Shown here piece by piece: positions 40,321-52,482 of a stretch of DNA of 64,000 nucleotides; within the stretch, counting starts at the first letter, position 1; each line of letters opens with the position of its first letter. This DNA is from Halpernia frigidisoli. Its GTDB lineage: Bacteria; Bacteroidota; Bacteroidia; Flavobacteriales; Weeksellaceae. The notes beneath the pieces were generated by a model. That model saw only the letters and a list, made by a program, of their open reading frames with translations. It was not told the DNA's origin and searched no databases. The DNA is taken from positions 372,001-436,000 of the forward strand of contig NZ_FOQT01000002.1 in NCBI RefSeq assembly GCF_900113805.1, in the 5' to 3' direction. The translations under genes were made by a program, and so were the position numbers.

Positions 40321-43131
40321 TTATTTCATAATTACTGAAGAGGTAAATACTGTTTCAGATCCATTTGTTGCTTTAAGAACATAGAATCCTTTAGGCAAAG
40401 TTGTCTGAAATTCTTGATCTGATGCAACATTTTCTTTTGTGAAAACCAGTTTTCCTGATGCATCAAAAATGGTAACTGTCACATTTTTATTTTTCGTGTT
40501 GTCATATTTTAAATGAAGAATTCCTCTTGAAGGATTTGGATAGACTCTCGTGAAACTGCGGTTACCGGTATTTTCTGATGTTGCTAATTCTGTAGAGATC
40601 GTGTTCGTCCAGGAACCCCTTCCGTAAGTAGAAGCTAAAACTGTAAATGTAGCCGGTCTGTAATCAAGATCAGTAACACGCACATTACCCATATCTCCTG
40701 AGTATTGCGCCCAAATTGGTGTAGGATCCATAAAATTTGCGGTACCCCAAACTCCAAGTTCTGTTCCAATGATAACTTCAGAGGTTTTTGTAGGATTCAT
40801 TAAAATAGTTCTTACCGGCATATCAGGTAAATTACCTTCTTTGTTTGACCAATTTAAGCCACCATCAGCAGAATAAAAAACATTAATTGTTGAAGATCCA
40901 TAATTTGAAATTGTAACCAAAATCTGAGATTCTGAGGTTCCAAATTCGATGTCCGAAATATTTCCGACAAACGGGGTATTAATTAATGTTGATGTTGGAG
41001 TTGCAGTATCTCCATTTGTAACTTTGTAAAGTTTACCAACACTTGAACCTACAAATAGTGTAGAAGACGCCGTAGTGTAAGGCGAAACTTTCAAGGCAGA
41101 AACCTGCTCACCTGTATCCGGAGTACCCAGACTAAAAGTTGTTCGAACCAATGTTTGCGGACCTGTAGTGAGTAAACCTGTAACTTTATTAATTGTTAAA
41201 CCAACGCGGTAAGAATAAAAAATATCTTTATTTCTATCTACTGTCATTTCATTTATAAAATGGCCTAGATCGTAATCGGCTTTTAAAGGAAATATTGAAG
41301 CGAAGGAATTATTTGGTGTTGAATCTAAATAATGAGTATTATAAACATAACTGCTTAAAATATACTGTGCATTGTCATCATATTCCGTAAAAGCACCATC
41401 ACCTCCTGTATAAGTTATTCCACCATAAAAATTATTTGCTAATGGCGCACCAAACAAAGCTTGAGTTCCATTGTCCTGAGCTCCGGCAATAAATTCTTCG
41501 TTTGATGGCGTCGAAGTTGGATTAAGTGTACCACGATAAAACTGCGTCACATTATATCTTGAATTTCTTACCGCAAAACCAGTCGCACCCGTGAAATTTG
41601 TTTTATTTGCAACGTAAAAAACTCCGCCATCATTACCGGAAAGCATTTGATTTGCATTTTTTGGATTAAATAAAAGTGTATGTTGATCTGCGTGAACGTT
41701 TGCTACATTTAAGTTTAAAAGATTGTTATTATTTGACCATTTTGAAATTTGTGTCCAGCTCGTAGCACCATCTATACTTTTAAAAATGTCAATTCCTCCA
41801 ACATAGACCTGATCGTCATTGGTAGGATCTGCGACTATTATCAAATCATAGAAAGACTGACCTCTCGTGAAATCATTTGCAGGAATACTAGTATCAGCGT
41901 CAGCAGGTAAAGTTATTGTTGGTGTAGCATCATTTGTTGCCAACCAGTTTGCACCACCATCTGTTGTTTTTAAAATCCTTACAGGTTCTGCAGCTCCATT
42001 TCCCTGCATTAAAATATATGCTTTTTGAGGATTGGTTTTTGATAAACAGAAATTAACCCTATTATCTGCAAGTCCTGAATTATATACCGCTGTAAATGTC
42101 AAGCCATCCGCAGATCTAAAAAGCTTGCCACCAGACGGCACTGATGCTCCAAAAACTGATCTTCTAGTGGAAACCCAAACGGAATTATCCTGTGCGATTT
42201 CAATTTGCTGTATTCCATGACCTATTCTAGTGCCTCCATTAATGTATGCGTCAAAAGTAGTATTTCTAGCAAAAGTAGCACCGCCATCTGTTGATTTGTA
42301 GAGACCAGCCTGATAGAGGCCATTAAAAGCACCGCCAATTGTAGCATTACCAGCACTAACACCGGCATAAACTTCTGATACACCTTTATTATTTCTTACT
42401 TTGATATCATTAACATAAAAATTTCCATATCTCACATTCCCATTATAAGTAACTGGAATTGTAAAAATATTGCTCCATGTTGTGCCGCCATCAGTTGATT
42501 TCCAAATACCTGATCCGATAGCATCACCAGTTTCACATTCGCCAGTTCCTACATAAATGACCTGTGTATTATTTGGATCAAAAGCAATACTTGAAACTGA
42601 GGTATTTGCCCAAAACTGGCTTAAAGGTTTCCACTCGCTTGTTGCAGTTGTCACATCCTGATTAACCCATAAACCGCCTGATACTCCACCCGCGAAGACT
42701 CTTTTACCTGTCGCATCATTTGGATCAAAAATTATCGCACGAGTTCTACCTCCCACGGAATACGGACCTCTTTCAACCCAGCTTTGATTAATAATTGTTC
42801 GTCCATTTGCATCTGCGGCAGCATTTCCAAAAAGGCTTAATCCCACTTTTGGTGCAAATTTTCCGGAATTTAAATCTTTTCTTAATTTTAATAAGGAAGA
42901 AAAAGCGGGCGCTCCAGTTTCAGGATCCATTGTATTTCTAAAATCCTGCTCGTTATATTCATTAGGTGGTATTCCCGCGGCTTTTAGCTTAGAATGTTCT
43001 TTTTTTAAATTTTGATCAAGTTTTGTATATTGATTTTCGAGCATTTTTCTCTTCTTAGCTGTATTGTCATTCTGTGCGAAACCGCCTGCAAACAGCAATA
43101 GCAACGCACCAGAAAATAATCTATTTATCAT
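40321..43131 (-). CDS. Secreted beta-propeller (sortilin/BNR-like) protein with T9SS type A sorting domain
   Basis: A 936-residue exported protein. I start it at ATG 43131, which gives a good signal peptide (MINRLFSGALLLLFAGGFAQ); the longer frame adds 14 residues before it. Residues about 120-830 hold repeated Asp-box turns (STDGGTTWSN, STDGGATFAR, TTDGGANWLA, SADGGLNWSN) typical of VPS10/sortilin-like or sialidase-like propellers, seen in many flavobacterial T9SS proteins. The last 80 residues are the type A sorting domain: VYPNPSRGILHLKYD, then SGKLVFTKE and PKGFYVLKAT ending SSVIMK. It could bind or hydrolyse glycans; no sialidase catalytic triad is evident. It is coupled to the lipoprotein gene that follows. 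Confidence 0.88.
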   Translation of the reverse strand: MINRLFSGALLLLFAGGFAQNDNTAKKRKMLENQYTKLDQNLKKEHSKLKAAGIPPNEYNEQDFRNTMDPETGAPAFSSLLKLRKDLNSGKFAPKVGLSLFGNAAADANGRTIINQSWVERGPYSVGGRTRAIIFDPNDATGKRVFAGGVSGGLWVNQDVTTATSEWKPLSQFWANTSVSSIAFDPNNTQVIYVGTGECETGDAIGSGIWKSTDGGTTWSNIFTIPVTYNGNVRYGNFYVNDIKVRNNKGVSEVYAGVSAGNATIGGAFNGLYQAGLYKSTDGGATFARNTTFDAYINGGTRIGHGIQQIEIAQDNSVWVSTRRSVFGASVPSGGKLFRSADGLTFTAVYNSGLADNRVNFCLSKTNPQKAYILMQGNGAAEPVRILKTTDGGANWLATNDATPTITLPADADTSIPANDFTRGQSFYDLIIVADPTNDDQVYVGGIDIFKSIDGATSWTQISKWSNNNNLLNLNVANVHADQHTLLFNPKNANQMLSGNDGGVFYVANKTNFTGATGFAVRNSRYNVTQFYRGTLNPTSTPSNEEFIAGAQDNGTQALFGAPLANNFYGGITYTGGDGAFTEYDDNAQYILSSYVYNTHYLDSTPNNSFASIFPLKADYDLGHFINEMTVDRNKDIFYSYRVGLTINKVTGLLTTGPQTLVRTTFSLGTPDTGEQVSALKVSPYTTASSTLFVGSSVGKLYKVTNGDTATPTSTLINTPFVGNISDIEFGTSESQILVTISNYGSSTINVFYSADGGLNWSNKEGNLPDMPVRTILMNPTKTSEVIIGTELGVWGTANFMDPTPIWAQYSGDMGNVRVTDLDYRPATFTVLASTYGRGSWTNTISTELATSENTGNRSFTRVYPNPSRGILHLKYDNTKNKNVTVTIFDASGKLVFTKENVASDQEFQTTLPKGFYVLKATNGSETVFTSSVIMK

Positions 43132-43288
43132 ATTCGTATTTTTTGCTAAGATAAATATAATTATATACATCACATACTAAAATCGTCTAAAAATTTAATC
43201 GGTGTTATTCCATTTTAATTAAGTAATTTGTTTTGATGGTCTTTTGTAAACTGCTTTTTCGAAGAATTAGGAAGAAAATTTAAACAAA

Positions 43289-43320
43289 AAAAATCCCGAT
43301 TCAGAAGAATCGGGATTTTT
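43289..43320 (-). terminator. Terminator of the rpoB-rpoC-DUF3467 operon
   Basis: A 14-bp perfect stem AAAAATCCCGATTC/GAATCGGGATTTTT with loop AGAA lies 24 bp after the DUF3467 stop and has a T-run on both sides. It is the only strong terminator between rpoB and this point. Confidence 0.9.
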
Positions 43321-43343
43321 ATATTGAAAAGGATCAATTAAAA

Positions 43344-43664
43344 TTAAGCCTGAACGTTGTTGTTTTGACCAAGAACGAAAGGTTCCATTTCTTTGATCTC
43401 ACCAAATTGCTGCTCATAATTAGTAATGTTTTGCTGTAAAGCTGCCATTACTCTTTTTGCGTGTAAAGGTGCAAGAATAATTCTTGATCTTACGTTTGCT
43501 TGCTGAACGCCTGGCATTAATTGAATAAAATCAACTACGAATTCTGAAGGAGAATGGTTTACTAAAGCCAGGTTGCAATAAGCACCTTGCGCTACCATTT
43601 CGTTTAAATTAATGTTGATGTTGTTTGGATCCTGATTTGGATCTTGATTTTGATTATTGTCCAT
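43344..43664 (-). CDS. DUF3467 protein encoded after rpoC
   Basis: A 106-residue cytoplasmic protein of the DUF3467 family, which in Bacteroidota is usually found just downstream of rpoC. The N-terminal 20 residues are an Asn/Asp/Gln-rich tail. The core reads YCNLALVNHSPSEFVVDFIQ, then LMPG and ANVRSRIILAPLHAKRVMAA and LQQNITNYEQQFGEI, all typical. Its role is unknown; the conserved position suggests a link to transcription. It starts 107 bp after rpoC across an AT-rich gap containing a 13-bp inverted repeat without a T-run, so it is probably part of the rpoBC transcript. Confidence 0.92.
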   Translation of the reverse strand: MDNNQNQDPNQDPNNININLNEMVAQGAYCNLALVNHSPSEFVVDFIQLMPGVQQANVRSRIILAPLHAKRVMAALQQNITNYEQQFGEIKEMEPFVLGQNNNVQA

Positions 43665-43771
43665 TTTCTTTTAATTATATTAAATGTTTGATTTCGTTTA
43701 ATTTATTTGATTTCGCTTGAAAAGTTTAAACAAAATTAAACTTTTCAAACAATTTCAAACTTTTTTTAATT

Positions 43772-46700
43772 TTAGTTAAGGTCTTCAAATTCTTTGTTAG
43801 AACCTACGATCACATTTTGGTAAACTGCTAAACCAGTTCCTGCAGGAATTCTATGACCAACGATCACGTTTTCCTTAAGACCTGTTAAGTAATCAATTTT
43901 ACCGGAAACGGCGGCTTCATTAAGCACTTTAGTTGTTTCCTGGAACGATGCCGCAGACATGAAAGATTTCGTTTGAAGCGCTGCTCTTGTAATACCTTGT
44001 AAAACTGGTGTTGCAGTTGCAGATAATGCTTCACGTACTTCTACTAAAGCCTGATCTTCACGTCTCAATTTAGAATTTTCATCTCTTAATTCTTTAGTGG
44101 TAATCATTTGGCCAGGTTTGAATTCTTTCGAATCACCTGCTTCCACAACTACTTTAAGACCAAAAACACGGTTGTTTTCTAATAAGAAATCAAATTTATG
44201 TTCTAAAGCATTTTCTAAGAACTGGGTGTCTCCACCATCAACTACAGCAACTTTGGTCATCATTTGGCGAACGATAATTTCAAAATGTTTATCATCGATT
44301 TTCACCCCTTGAAGACGGTAAACTTCCTGAATTTCATTAACCAAATATTCCTGAACGGCAGTTGGTCCTTTAATTTTCAAGATGTCATCCGGCGTTACAG
44401 ATCCATTTGACAATGGAACTCCAGCGCGTACAAAGTCATTTTCCTGAACTAAAATCTGATTTGATAATTTAACCAAATATTTTCTGATCTCACCAGTTTT
44501 TGCTTCAACGATCAACTCACGGTTACCTCTTTTGATTTTTCCATAAGAAACTACACCGTCAATCTCCGTTACAACTGCTGGATTTGAAGGATTTCTCGCT
44601 TCAAATAATTCAGTTACACGTGGAAGACCACCGGTAATATCCCCAGATTTTGCAGATTTACGAGGGATTTTGATCATGACTTTACCAGCCTTGATTTTTT
44701 CTCCATCGTTCACCATAATGTGGGCTCCAACCGGTAAATTGTAGGCTTTGATCTCTTCACCTTTACCATCCATTACTTTCAAAGTAGGAACGGCTTTCTT
44801 GTTTCTTGATTCAGAAATTACTTTCTCCTCAAAACCAGTTTGCTCATCGATCTCTAATTGGAAAGAAATACCTTGTATAATATCTTCATACTCTACTTTA
44901 CCGGCACTTTCCGCAATAATTACCGCGTTATATTGATCCCATCTTGCGATAAGATCTCCTTTTTTCACTTTATCACCTGGTTTCACGGATAAGATGGAAC
45001 CGTAAGGAACGTTGGCTACCATTATTGGCGTTCTCATTTCATTATCAGTTACCAATCTAAATTCTGTTGAACGAGATACCAAAACTTCCGCTTTATTACC
45101 ATTTTCGTCTTCAGAAGTTACTGTTCTTACCTCATCCATTTCTACGATACCGTCACGTCTTGCAACAATCGAAGGATTTTCAGTAATATTACTTGCAGTT
45201 CCCCCTTGGTGGAAAGTTCTCAATGTTAACTGAGTTCCCGGCTCACCGATGGATTGTGCTGCAATAACACCAACTGCTTCACCCATGTGAATAGGTTTTC
45301 CAGTGGCTAAGTTTCTACCATAACATTTAGCACAAATACCTTTTGCTGTTTCGCAAGTTAATGGTGAACGTACTTCTACGGTCTCAATACCTGCGGCTTC
45401 AACCGCTTTTGCTAAAGTTTCATTGATAATTTCATCAGCGTGAACCATCAGTTCATCTGTTTCAGGATCGTAGATATCATGTAATGACACACGACCTAAA
45501 ATTCTTTCAGAAATTTTCTCAACGATATCATCGTTTTTCTTCAAAGCAGCGATTTCAGTACCTCTTAAAGTACCACAATCTTGCTCCGTGATAATAACAT
45601 CCTGCGCAACATCTACCAATCTTCTTGTTAAATATCCAGCATCTGCTGTTTTCAAAGCGGTATCCGCAAGACCTTTACGCGCACCGTGGGTAGAAATAAA
45701 GTATTCCAAAATTGATAAACCTTCCTTAAAGTTGGCCACAATTGGATTTTCAATAATTTCAGCACCACCTGCACCGGCTTTTTGAGGTTTTGCCATCAAT
45801 CCACGCATTCCAGATAACTGACGAATTTGCTCTTTTGAACCCCTCGCACCAGAATCAAGCATCATATAAACAGAATTAAATCCACCTTGGTCAACTTTCA
45901 TTCTGCTCATGATCATTTCCGTAAGACCAGCATTTGTGTTGGTCCAAACGTCAATAACCTGATTGTAACGTTCTGTATCTGTAATTAAACCCATGTTATA
46001 ATTGGCTTTAATTTCATCAACATTTTCTACTGCAGTAACGATCATTTTTTTCTTTTCCGCAGGGATCACAATGTCACCTAAACTAAAAGAAAGACCACCT
46101 TTAAATGCATTTGCATAACCCAAATCTTTCATAGCATCCAAAAACACTACAGTTGTTGGGAAATCCGTATCATCTAAGATTCTACCGATAATATTTCTTA
46201 AAGATCTTTTTGTTAAAAGTTCATTAATATAACCAACTCCTTTCGGAACTATTTGGTTAAATAAAATTCTACCAACTACAGTTTCAGTTAATTTAACAAC
46301 TAATTCGCCATCAACTTTAACAGGAACTCTACATCTTACTTTTGCATTCAGCGACACTTGTCCTTCTGCATAAGCGATCTCAACTTCTTCTGGGGAATAA
46401 AAAGCAAGACCTTCGCCTTTTACTTTCATGTCTTCAGTTGAAGATAATTCTTTGGTCATAAAATACAGACCCAAAACCATATCCTGAGAAGGTACAGTAA
46501 TCGGGGAACCATTTGCAGGGTTCAAAATATTCTGAGAACCTAACATTAACAATTGTGCTTCCAAAATTGCTTCTGGACCCAAAGGTAAATGCACCGCCAT
46601 TTGATCACCATCAAAATCCGCATTAAATGCCGTCGTAACCAAAGGGTGCAATTGGATTGCTTTTCCTTCAATCATTTTTGGCTGAAATGCCTGGATTCCT

Positions 46701-48037
46701 AATCTGTGCAAAGTAGGCGCTCTGTTTAATAATACTGGGTGGCCTTTTAAAACCCCTTCCAAAATATCATAAACTACAGGTTCTTTTCTGTCGATAATTC
46801 TTTTTGCTGATTTTACAGTTTTTACAATTCCTCTTTCAATTAGTTTTCTAATAACGAAAGGTTTGTAAAGTTCTGCAGCCATATCTTTTGGAATTCCACA
46901 TTCGTGAAGTTTCAAGTTTGGCCCTACAACGATTACGGAACGCGCTGAATAATCCACACGTTTTCCAAGTAAATTCTGACGGAAACGACCTTGTTTTCCT
47001 TTCAATGAATCTGAAAGTGATTTCAATGGTCTGTTTGATTCAGATTTTACAGCAGAAGATTTTCTTGTATTATCGAATAATGAATCTACAGATTCCTGTA
47101 GCATTCTTTTTTCGTTTCTTAAGATTACTTCCGGTGCTTTGATCTCCAACAATCTTTTAAGACGGTTGTTTCTGATAATTACACGACGGTAAAGATCATT
47201 TAAATCAGAAGTCGCAAAACGACCACCATCTAATGGCACTAATGGACGCAATTCTGGTGGAATAACCGGCAAAACGCGCATAATCATCCACTCTGCTTTA
47301 TTGATCATTCTGGTGTTTGCACCTCTTAAGGCTTCAACAACATTTAGTCTTTTAAGCGCTTCAGTTCTTCTTTGTTTAGAAGATTCATTGTGTGCTTTGT
47401 GACGAAGATCAAAAGAAAGAGAATCCAGATCAATTCTTCTTAATAATTCTTCAACTGCTTCCGCACCCATTTTGGCTACGAATTTATTTGGATCGTTATC
47501 ATCAAGATATTGATTTTCCTGAGGAAGTGTTTCTAAAATATCAAGATATTCTTCTTCAGTTAAAAATTGTTTATCTTCGAAATCACCACCATCGGCTGTT
47601 TTCGCGATACCTTGCTGAATTACGACATATCTTTCGTAGTAGATTATCATATCTAATTTCTTAGACGGAAGACCTAAAAGATAACCGATTTTATTTGGCA
47701 AAGAACGGAAATACCAGATGTGCGCGATAGGAACAACCAAACTAATGTGTCCTATACGCTCTCTACGTACTTTTTTCTCAGTAACTTCAACACCACAACG
47801 GTCACAAACGATACCTTTATAACGGATTCTCTTGTATTTTCCACAAGCACATTCATAATCCTTTACAGGACCAAAAATTTTCTCGCAAAAAAGACCATCA
47901 CGTTCAGGTTTGTGCGTTCTATAGTTAATCGTTTCTGGTTTTAAAACTTCACCGCGAGAATCCTGTAAAATAGATTCCGGGGAAGCCAAACCAATACTGA
48001 TTTTAGTAAAATTGCTTGTTTTATTTTTATTTGACAT
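43772..48037 (-). CDS. rpoC: RNA polymerase beta' subunit
   Basis: The 1421-residue largest catalytic subunit of RNA polymerase. The N-terminal zinc ribbon ([20 protein letters not shown]), the catalytic [14 protein letters not shown] with three Mg-binding Asp, the [16 protein letters not shown] block, the second zinc site ([15 protein letters not shown]) and the [16 protein letters not shown] trigger-loop region are all present. The length agrees with Bacteroidota beta'. It follows rpoB by 88 bp, a gap holding a degenerate CAAGAT repeat, and is followed by DUF3467. This core gene sits on the far side of the accessory block from rplL. Confidence 0.98.
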   Translation of the reverse strand: MSNKNKTSNFTKISIGLASPESILQDSRGEVLKPETINYRTHKPERDGLFCEKIFGPVKDYECACGKYKRIRYKGIVCDRCGVEVTEKKVRRERIGHISLVVPIAHIWYFRSLPNKIGYLLGLPSKKLDMIIYYERYVVIQQGIAKTADGGDFEDKQFLTEEEYLDILETLPQENQYLDDNDPNKFVAKMGAEAVEELLRRIDLDSLSFDLRHKAHNESSKQRRTEALKRLNVVEALRGANTRMINKAEWMIMRVLPVIPPELRPLVPLDGGRFATSDLNDLYRRVIIRNNRLKRLLEIKAPEVILRNEKRMLQESVDSLFDNTRKSSAVKSESNRPLKSLSDSLKGKQGRFRQNLLGKRVDYSARSVIVVGPNLKLHECGIPKDMAAELYKPFVIRKLIERGIVKTVKSAKRIIDRKEPVVYDILEGVLKGHPVLLNRAPTLHRLGIQAFQPKMIEGKAIQLHPLVTTAFNADFDGDQMAVHLPLGPEAILEAQLLMLGSQNILNPANGSPITVPSQDMVLGLYFMTKELSSTEDMKVKGEGLAFYSPEEVEIAYAEGQVSLNAKVRCRVPVKVDGELVVKLTETVVGRILFNQIVPKGVGYINELLTKRSLRNIIGRILDDTDFPTTVVFLDAMKDLGYANAFKGGLSFSLGDIVIPAEKKKMIVTAVENVDEIKANYNMGLITDTERYNQVIDVWTNTNAGLTEMIMSRMKVDQGGFNSVYMMLDSGARGSKEQIRQLSGMRGLMAKPQKAGAGGAEIIENPIVANFKEGLSILEYFISTHGARKGLADTALKTADAGYLTRRLVDVAQDVIITEQDCGTLRGTEIAALKKNDDIVEKISERILGRVSLHDIYDPETDELMVHADEIINETLAKAVEAAGIETVEVRSPLTCETAKGICAKCYGRNLATGKPIHMGEAVGVIAAQSIGEPGTQLTLRTFHQGGTASNITENPSIVARRDGIVEMDEVRTVTSEDENGNKAEVLVSRSTEFRLVTDNEMRTPIMVANVPYGSILSVKPGDKVKKGDLIARWDQYNAVIIAESAGKVEYEDIIQGISFQLEIDEQTGFEEKVISESRNKKAVPTLKVMDGKGEEIKAYNLPVGAHIMVNDGEKIKAGKVMIKIPRKSAKSGDITGGLPRVTELFEARNPSNPAVVTEIDGVVSYGKIKRGNRELIVEAKTGEIRKYLVKLSNQILVQENDFVRAGVPLSNGSVTPDDILKIKGPTAVQEYLVNEIQEVYRLQGVKIDDKHFEIIVRQMMTKVAVVDGGDTQFLENALEHKFDFLLENNRVFGLKVVVEAGDSKEFKPGQMITTKELRDENSKLRREDQALVEVREALSATATPVLQGITRAALQTKSFMSAASFQETTKVLNEAAVSGKIDYLTGLKENVIVGHRIPAGTGLAVYQNVIVGSNKEFEDLN

Positions 48038-48054
48038 TTTTTATTTTTAAAGAT

Positions 48055-48125
48055 TAAAAGAATCAAGAATTAAGAAACAAGAGCCAAGAAAAAAATCTTG
48101 TATCTTGAATCTAATATCTTGTATC
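48055..48125. repeat. Degenerate CAAGAT/CTTGAT repeats between rpoB and rpoC
   Basis: The 88-bp gap consists largely of AAGAATCAAGAATTAAGAAAC followed by inverse words ATCTTGTATCTTGAATC and ATCTTGTATCTT. It is related to the palindrome after gldC. An insertion of such a repeat between two co-transcribed core genes is unusual; it lacks a T-run and should not stop transcription. Confidence 0.55.
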
Positions 48126-51100
48126 TTATTCCTCAAGTCTTACGTCTAAACCAAGACCTTGTAACTCATGAAGTAACACGTTGAAAGATTCCGGAATACC
48201 AGGTTCTGGCATTGCTTCACCTTTTGCGATGGCTTCGTAAGTTTTCGCTCTACCAATCACGTCATCAGACTTCACAGTTAAGATTTCACGAAGGATATTA
48301 GAAGCACCAAATGCTTCAAGTGCCCAAACTTCCATCTCACCAAATCTTTGTCCACCAAATTGCGCTTTACCACCTAAAGGCTGTTGCGTAATTAATGAAT
48401 AAGGTCCGATTGAACGTGCGTGCATTTTATCATCTACCATGTGTCCTAATTTCAACATATAAATGATACCAACTGTTGCCGGCTGTGCAAATCTTTCACC
48501 TGTACCACCATCATAAAGATAAGTGCTACCAAATTCCGGAACGCCTGCTTGCTTAGTATACTCAGTAATTTGGTCAATATTTGCGCCATCAAAAATTGGT
48601 GTTGCGAATTTTAAACCTAATTCTTTACCTGCCCAACCAAGAACCGTTTCATAAATCTGACCGATGTTCATACGGGAAGGTACACCAAGTGGATTCAATA
48701 CGATATCAACTGGGGTTCCATCTTCTAAGAATGGCATATCTTCTTCACGAACAATACGGGAAACAATTCCTTTATTACCATGACGACCCGCCATTTTATC
48801 ACCAACATTTAACTTACGTTTTTTAGCGATATAAACTTTAGCCAGTTTCATGATACCTGCTGGTAACTCATCACCAATGGAAATCGCAAATTTCTCGCGG
48901 TTTTTCACACCTTGTAATTCGTTGTATTTGATTTTATAGTTGTGAATTAATTGTACAATCAACTCATTTCTATCCTGATCAACCGTCCAGTTTGCACCAC
49001 TGATATTAACGTAATCTTCAACACTTGAAAGTAATTTTTGTGTGAATTTCACCCCTTTACCAAGAACTTCTTCATCTAAATCGTTAGTCACACCCTGGGA
49101 AGTTTTTCCACTTACCAAAACATTTAATTTCTCTAGTAAAATATTTCTTAAATCATTATTTTTCGATTTAAACGAATTTTCGATTTCTTCAAGTTTTAAT
49201 TTCTCTTCAGATCTTTTCTTTTTGTCTTTAATATTACGTGCAAATAATTTTTTATTAATTACCACACCACGCAAGGAAGAATCTGCTTTCAAAGAAGCAT
49301 CTTTTACATCACCTGCTTTATCACCAAAGATGGCACGAAGTAATTTTTCTTCCGGCGTAGGATCAGATTCACCTTTTGGTGTAATTTTTCCAATTAAAAT
49401 ATCTCCAGGTTTTACATCTGCACCAATACGGATCATACCGTTTTCATCTAAATCTTTGGTTGCTTCTTCAGAAACGTTAGGAATATCAGAAGTTAATTCT
49501 TCCATACCTAATTTCGTATCTCTTACTTCCAAAGAATATTCATCAATGTGAATTGAAGTAAACCAATCCTCACGAACTACTTTTTCATTGATTACGATCG
49601 CATCCTCAAAATTATATCCTTTCCAAGGCATGAAGGCTACTTTTAAGTTTCTACCTAAAGCCAACTCCCCTTTTTCAGTTGCATAACCGTCACAAAGAAC
49701 CTGTCCTTCAGTTACTTTTTCACCTACTCTAACGTTTGGTCTTAAAGTAATGGTTGTTCCTTGATTCGTTTTACGGAATTTTGTTAATTTATAAGTTTTA
49801 ACAGAAGTATCAAAACTTACTAAATCCTGGTTTTCTGTAGTTTCATAATTGATGACAATTTTATCAGCATCTACATATTCTACAGTTCCATTTCCTTCTG
49901 CATTGATCAAAATTCTTGAATCTTTTGCAACTTGTTGCTCAAGACCAGTTCCTACGATAGGTGCTTCTGGTTTCAATAAAGGAACCGCTTGACGCATCAT
50001 ATTTGATCCCATCAAGGCTCTATTCGCGTCATCATGTTCCAGGAAAGTAATTAACGAAGCAGAAATACCAGAGATCTGGTTTGGTGCAACATCAATTAAA
50101 TCAACTTGCTGAGGCTCAACAACTGGATAATCGCCATCTAAACGTGCAATAACACGTTCGGTAGAAATTGTTCCATCATCTTTCATTTCAACATTCGCCT
50201 GCGCAATTACTTTATCTTCTTCATCTTCAGCATTAAGAAAAATTGGCGTTGCATTTAAGTCAACTTTACCATTAGTTACTTTTCTATAAGGCGTTTCAAT
50301 GAAACCTAAATTGTTAATTTTCGCATAAATACCAAGAGAAGAAATCAAACCAATGTTTGGTCCCTCTGGCGTTTCAATCGGGCAAATTCTTCCGTAGTGC
50401 GTATGGTGAACGTCACGTACTTCAAAACCTGCTCTTTCTCTTGAAAGTCCACCAGGTCCAAGGGCAGAAAGTCTTCTTTTGTGCGTAATTTCAGAAAGTG
50501 GATTGGTTTGATCCATAAACTGAGACAACTGATTCGTTCCAAAGAAGGAATTAATTACAGAAGTCAAAGTTTTAGCATTAACCAAATCTGTTGGTGTAAA
50601 TATCTCATTATCACGAACGTTCATTCTTTCTTTAATGGTACGCGCGATTCTTGACAAACCAACACCAAACTGACCAGAAAGTTGCTCACCAACAGTCTTG
50701 ATACGTCTGTTTGATAAGTGATCAATATCATCAACCTCAGCCTTAGAATTAACCAACTGAATTAAATATCTTACAATTGCAATGATATCATCTTTAGTTA
50801 AAACCTGCTTGTCTTCGGCGATTTTAAGACCTAATTTTTTGTTCAATCTGTAACGACCAACTTCACCTAAAGAGTAACGCTGCTCAGAGAAAAATAATTT
50901 TTCAATAATTCCTCTTGCAGTTTCTTCATCGGGTGGATCTGCGTTTCTTAATTGTCTATATATATATTCAACGGCTTCTTTTTCAGAATTTGTTGGATCT
51001 TTTTGTAGTGTATTTTGAATAATAGAAAACTCATTGGAATTTTCTTTGTGAATTAAAATAGATTTTGCACCAGAATCTAAAATTAGATCTAAATGCTCTT

Positions 51101-51953
51101 TTTCTAAAATAGTTTCACGGTCAAGGATAATTTCATTTCTTTCGATAGAAACTACTTCACCAGTGTCTTCATCAACGAAATCTTCAAACCATGTGTTTAA
51201 AACTCTCGCTGCTAAAGTTCTACCTTCTACTTTTTTAAGTGCTGCTTTAGAAACTTTCACTTCTTCTGCAAGATCAAAAATCTGAAGAATATCTTTATCA
51301 GATTCGTAACCGATTGCTCTTAACAAAGTTGTTAAAGGTAATTTTTTCTTTCTATCAATATACGCATACATTACGCTGTTGATATCCGTTGTAAATTCCA
51401 TCCAGGATCCTTTAAAAGGAATGATACGGGAATAATACAATTTTGTACCATTTGCGTGGTAAGTCTGTCCGAAGAAAACACCTGGAGATCTGTGTAATTG
51501 CGTTACAATAACACGTTCTGCCCCATTGATGATAAACGAACCGGAAGGCGTCATATAAGGAACTGGTCCTAAATAAACGTCTTGCACTACGGTTTGAAAA
51601 TCTTCATGTTCCGGATCGGTACAGTATAATTTTAATCGTGCTTTTAACGGCACATTGTAGGTTAAACCTCTTTCTACACATTCGTCTATTGAATAACGTG
51701 GAGAATCTACCAGATAATCGAGAAATTCTAAAACGAAGTTGTTTCGAGAATCGGTAATTGGGAAATTTTCTTCAAAGGTTTTGTACAAAGATTCGTTCAT
51801 TCTTTGCTCTGGAAGGGTATCCAGTTGAAAAAATTCTTTGAAGGACTGGATCTGAATGTCCAAAAAGTCAGGTGTTTCAATTTTTCCTTTTGCTGTGGAA
51901 AAATTAATCCTTGCGGTTTCCTGAGTTTGAGCGACTGCTTTAGATTTACTCAT
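48126..51953 (-). CDS. rpoB: RNA polymerase beta subunit
   Basis: The 1275-residue beta subunit of RNA polymerase. The rifampicin-binding region is visible ([20 protein letters not shown] followed by [20 protein letters not shown]), with the sensitive-type residues at the usual places. Other blocks are [43 protein letters not shown] and the C-terminal [24 protein letters not shown] segment. Length and order are standard for Flavobacteriia. In most bacteria rplL lies directly upstream; here 10.7 kb of unrelated genes intervene, so rpoB must use its own promoter within the 529-bp gap before it. Confidence 0.98.
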   Translation of the reverse strand: MSKSKAVAQTQETARINFSTAKGKIETPDFLDIQIQSFKEFFQLDTLPEQRMNESLYKTFEENFPITDSRNNFVLEFLDYLVDSPRYSIDECVERGLTYNVPLKARLKLYCTDPEHEDFQTVVQDVYLGPVPYMTPSGSFIINGAERVIVTQLHRSPGVFFGQTYHANGTKLYYSRIIPFKGSWMEFTTDINSVMYAYIDRKKKLPLTTLLRAIGYESDKDILQIFDLAEEVKVSKAALKKVEGRTLAARVLNTWFEDFVDEDTGEVVSIERNEIILDRETILEKEHLDLILDSGAKSILIHKENSNEFSIIQNTLQKDPTNSEKEAVEYIYRQLRNADPPDEETARGIIEKLFFSEQRYSLGEVGRYRLNKKLGLKIAEDKQVLTKDDIIAIVRYLIQLVNSKAEVDDIDHLSNRRIKTVGEQLSGQFGVGLSRIARTIKERMNVRDNEIFTPTDLVNAKTLTSVINSFFGTNQLSQFMDQTNPLSEITHKRRLSALGPGGLSRERAGFEVRDVHHTHYGRICPIETPEGPNIGLISSLGIYAKINNLGFIETPYRKVTNGKVDLNATPIFLNAEDEEDKVIAQANVEMKDDGTISTERVIARLDGDYPVVEPQQVDLIDVAPNQISGISASLITFLEHDDANRALMGSNMMRQAVPLLKPEAPIVGTGLEQQVAKDSRILINAEGNGTVEYVDADKIVINYETTENQDLVSFDTSVKTYKLTKFRKTNQGTTITLRPNVRVGEKVTEGQVLCDGYATEKGELALGRNLKVAFMPWKGYNFEDAIVINEKVVREDWFTSIHIDEYSLEVRDTKLGMEELTSDIPNVSEEATKDLDENGMIRIGADVKPGDILIGKITPKGESDPTPEEKLLRAIFGDKAGDVKDASLKADSSLRGVVINKKLFARNIKDKKKRSEEKLKLEEIENSFKSKNNDLRNILLEKLNVLVSGKTSQGVTNDLDEEVLGKGVKFTQKLLSSVEDYVNISGANWTVDQDRNELIVQLIHNYKIKYNELQGVKNREKFAISIGDELPAGIMKLAKVYIAKKRKLNVGDKMAGRHGNKGIVSRIVREEDMPFLEDGTPVDIVLNPLGVPSRMNIGQIYETVLGWAGKELGLKFATPIFDGANIDQITEYTKQAGVPEFGSTYLYDGGTGERFAQPATVGIIYMLKLGHMVDDKMHARSIGPYSLITQQPLGGKAQFGGQRFGEMEVWALEAFGASNILREILTVKSDDVIGRAKTYEAIAKGEAMPEPGIPESFNVLLHELQGLGLDVRLEE

Positions 51954-52315
51954 AAAAAAAATTAAGAATAATTGGGTTAAAAAATATTTTGATTTTAAAA
52001 ATACGGGAAGTTAGAAAGTTAGATTAAAGATGGATAAATGAAGACTATAAAAACTGAATGATTGAGATTTGAAAGGTGTTTGAAGCCAATCTCCAGCAGC
52101 TCTGAATTGCCTGTAATCTATTATCTTAAAGTCTATTATCTAAAGACCTCACTGCAACACCGGTATATCTTTTCACGGAGTAGTGCAAAATATTTTTCAC
52201 TGTGGGAAGTTTTAAACATTAATTACTATAAAAACAAGAACACCCCTTTAAATAAATAAAAGAGTAAGTCGTTGATTTTTAATCAGTAATATTTTAGTAG
52301 CTTCAAACAGGACTG

Positions 52316-52323
52316 CAAAAGTA
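52316..52323 (-). promoter_or_regulatory. Predicted rpoBC promoter (-7 box), long leader
   Basis: TACTTTTG followed by CAG on the minus strand is a good match to TAnnTTTG. A TTTTTTG stretch 14 bp upstream could act as a close -33 element. It would give a leader of about 355 nt before rpoB. The rest of the 51954-52482 gap holds TAGATAATAGA-type repeat words near 52120 and no gene I can support. Confidence 0.5.
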
Positions 52324-52482
52324 CGAAAAAATATTCACAAAAAATAATTTGGCACAAATATCAATGCCAAATATTGTTAAAGTTTATAAAGTATAAATAT
52401 ACTAACTGCGACACATCTTTTGAAAATAAAATTTTGACTTATGGCTTAAACTTTGGTTATCAAATTAAATAAAAAATAAATT

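Noticed and set aside
43717-43748. 13-bp inverted repeat between rpoC and DUF3467 as terminator
   Set aside because: No T-run on the minus strand, and DUF3467 is normally co-transcribed with rpoC; the strong terminator is at 43289-43320.
49042-49551. 169-residue plus-strand reading frame over rpoB
   Set aside because: Lies wholly inside rpoB on the opposite strand; its residues mirror the rpoB codons and it has no signal, motif or promoter. The same applies to the other antisense frames over rpoC, the amylase, nadE and the T9SS proteins.
52062-52259. 65-residue reading frame in the rpoB leader
   Set aside because: No ribosome-binding or family evidence; codon pattern is unlike neighbours and it runs across repeat words. 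More likely non-coding leader on the other strand.
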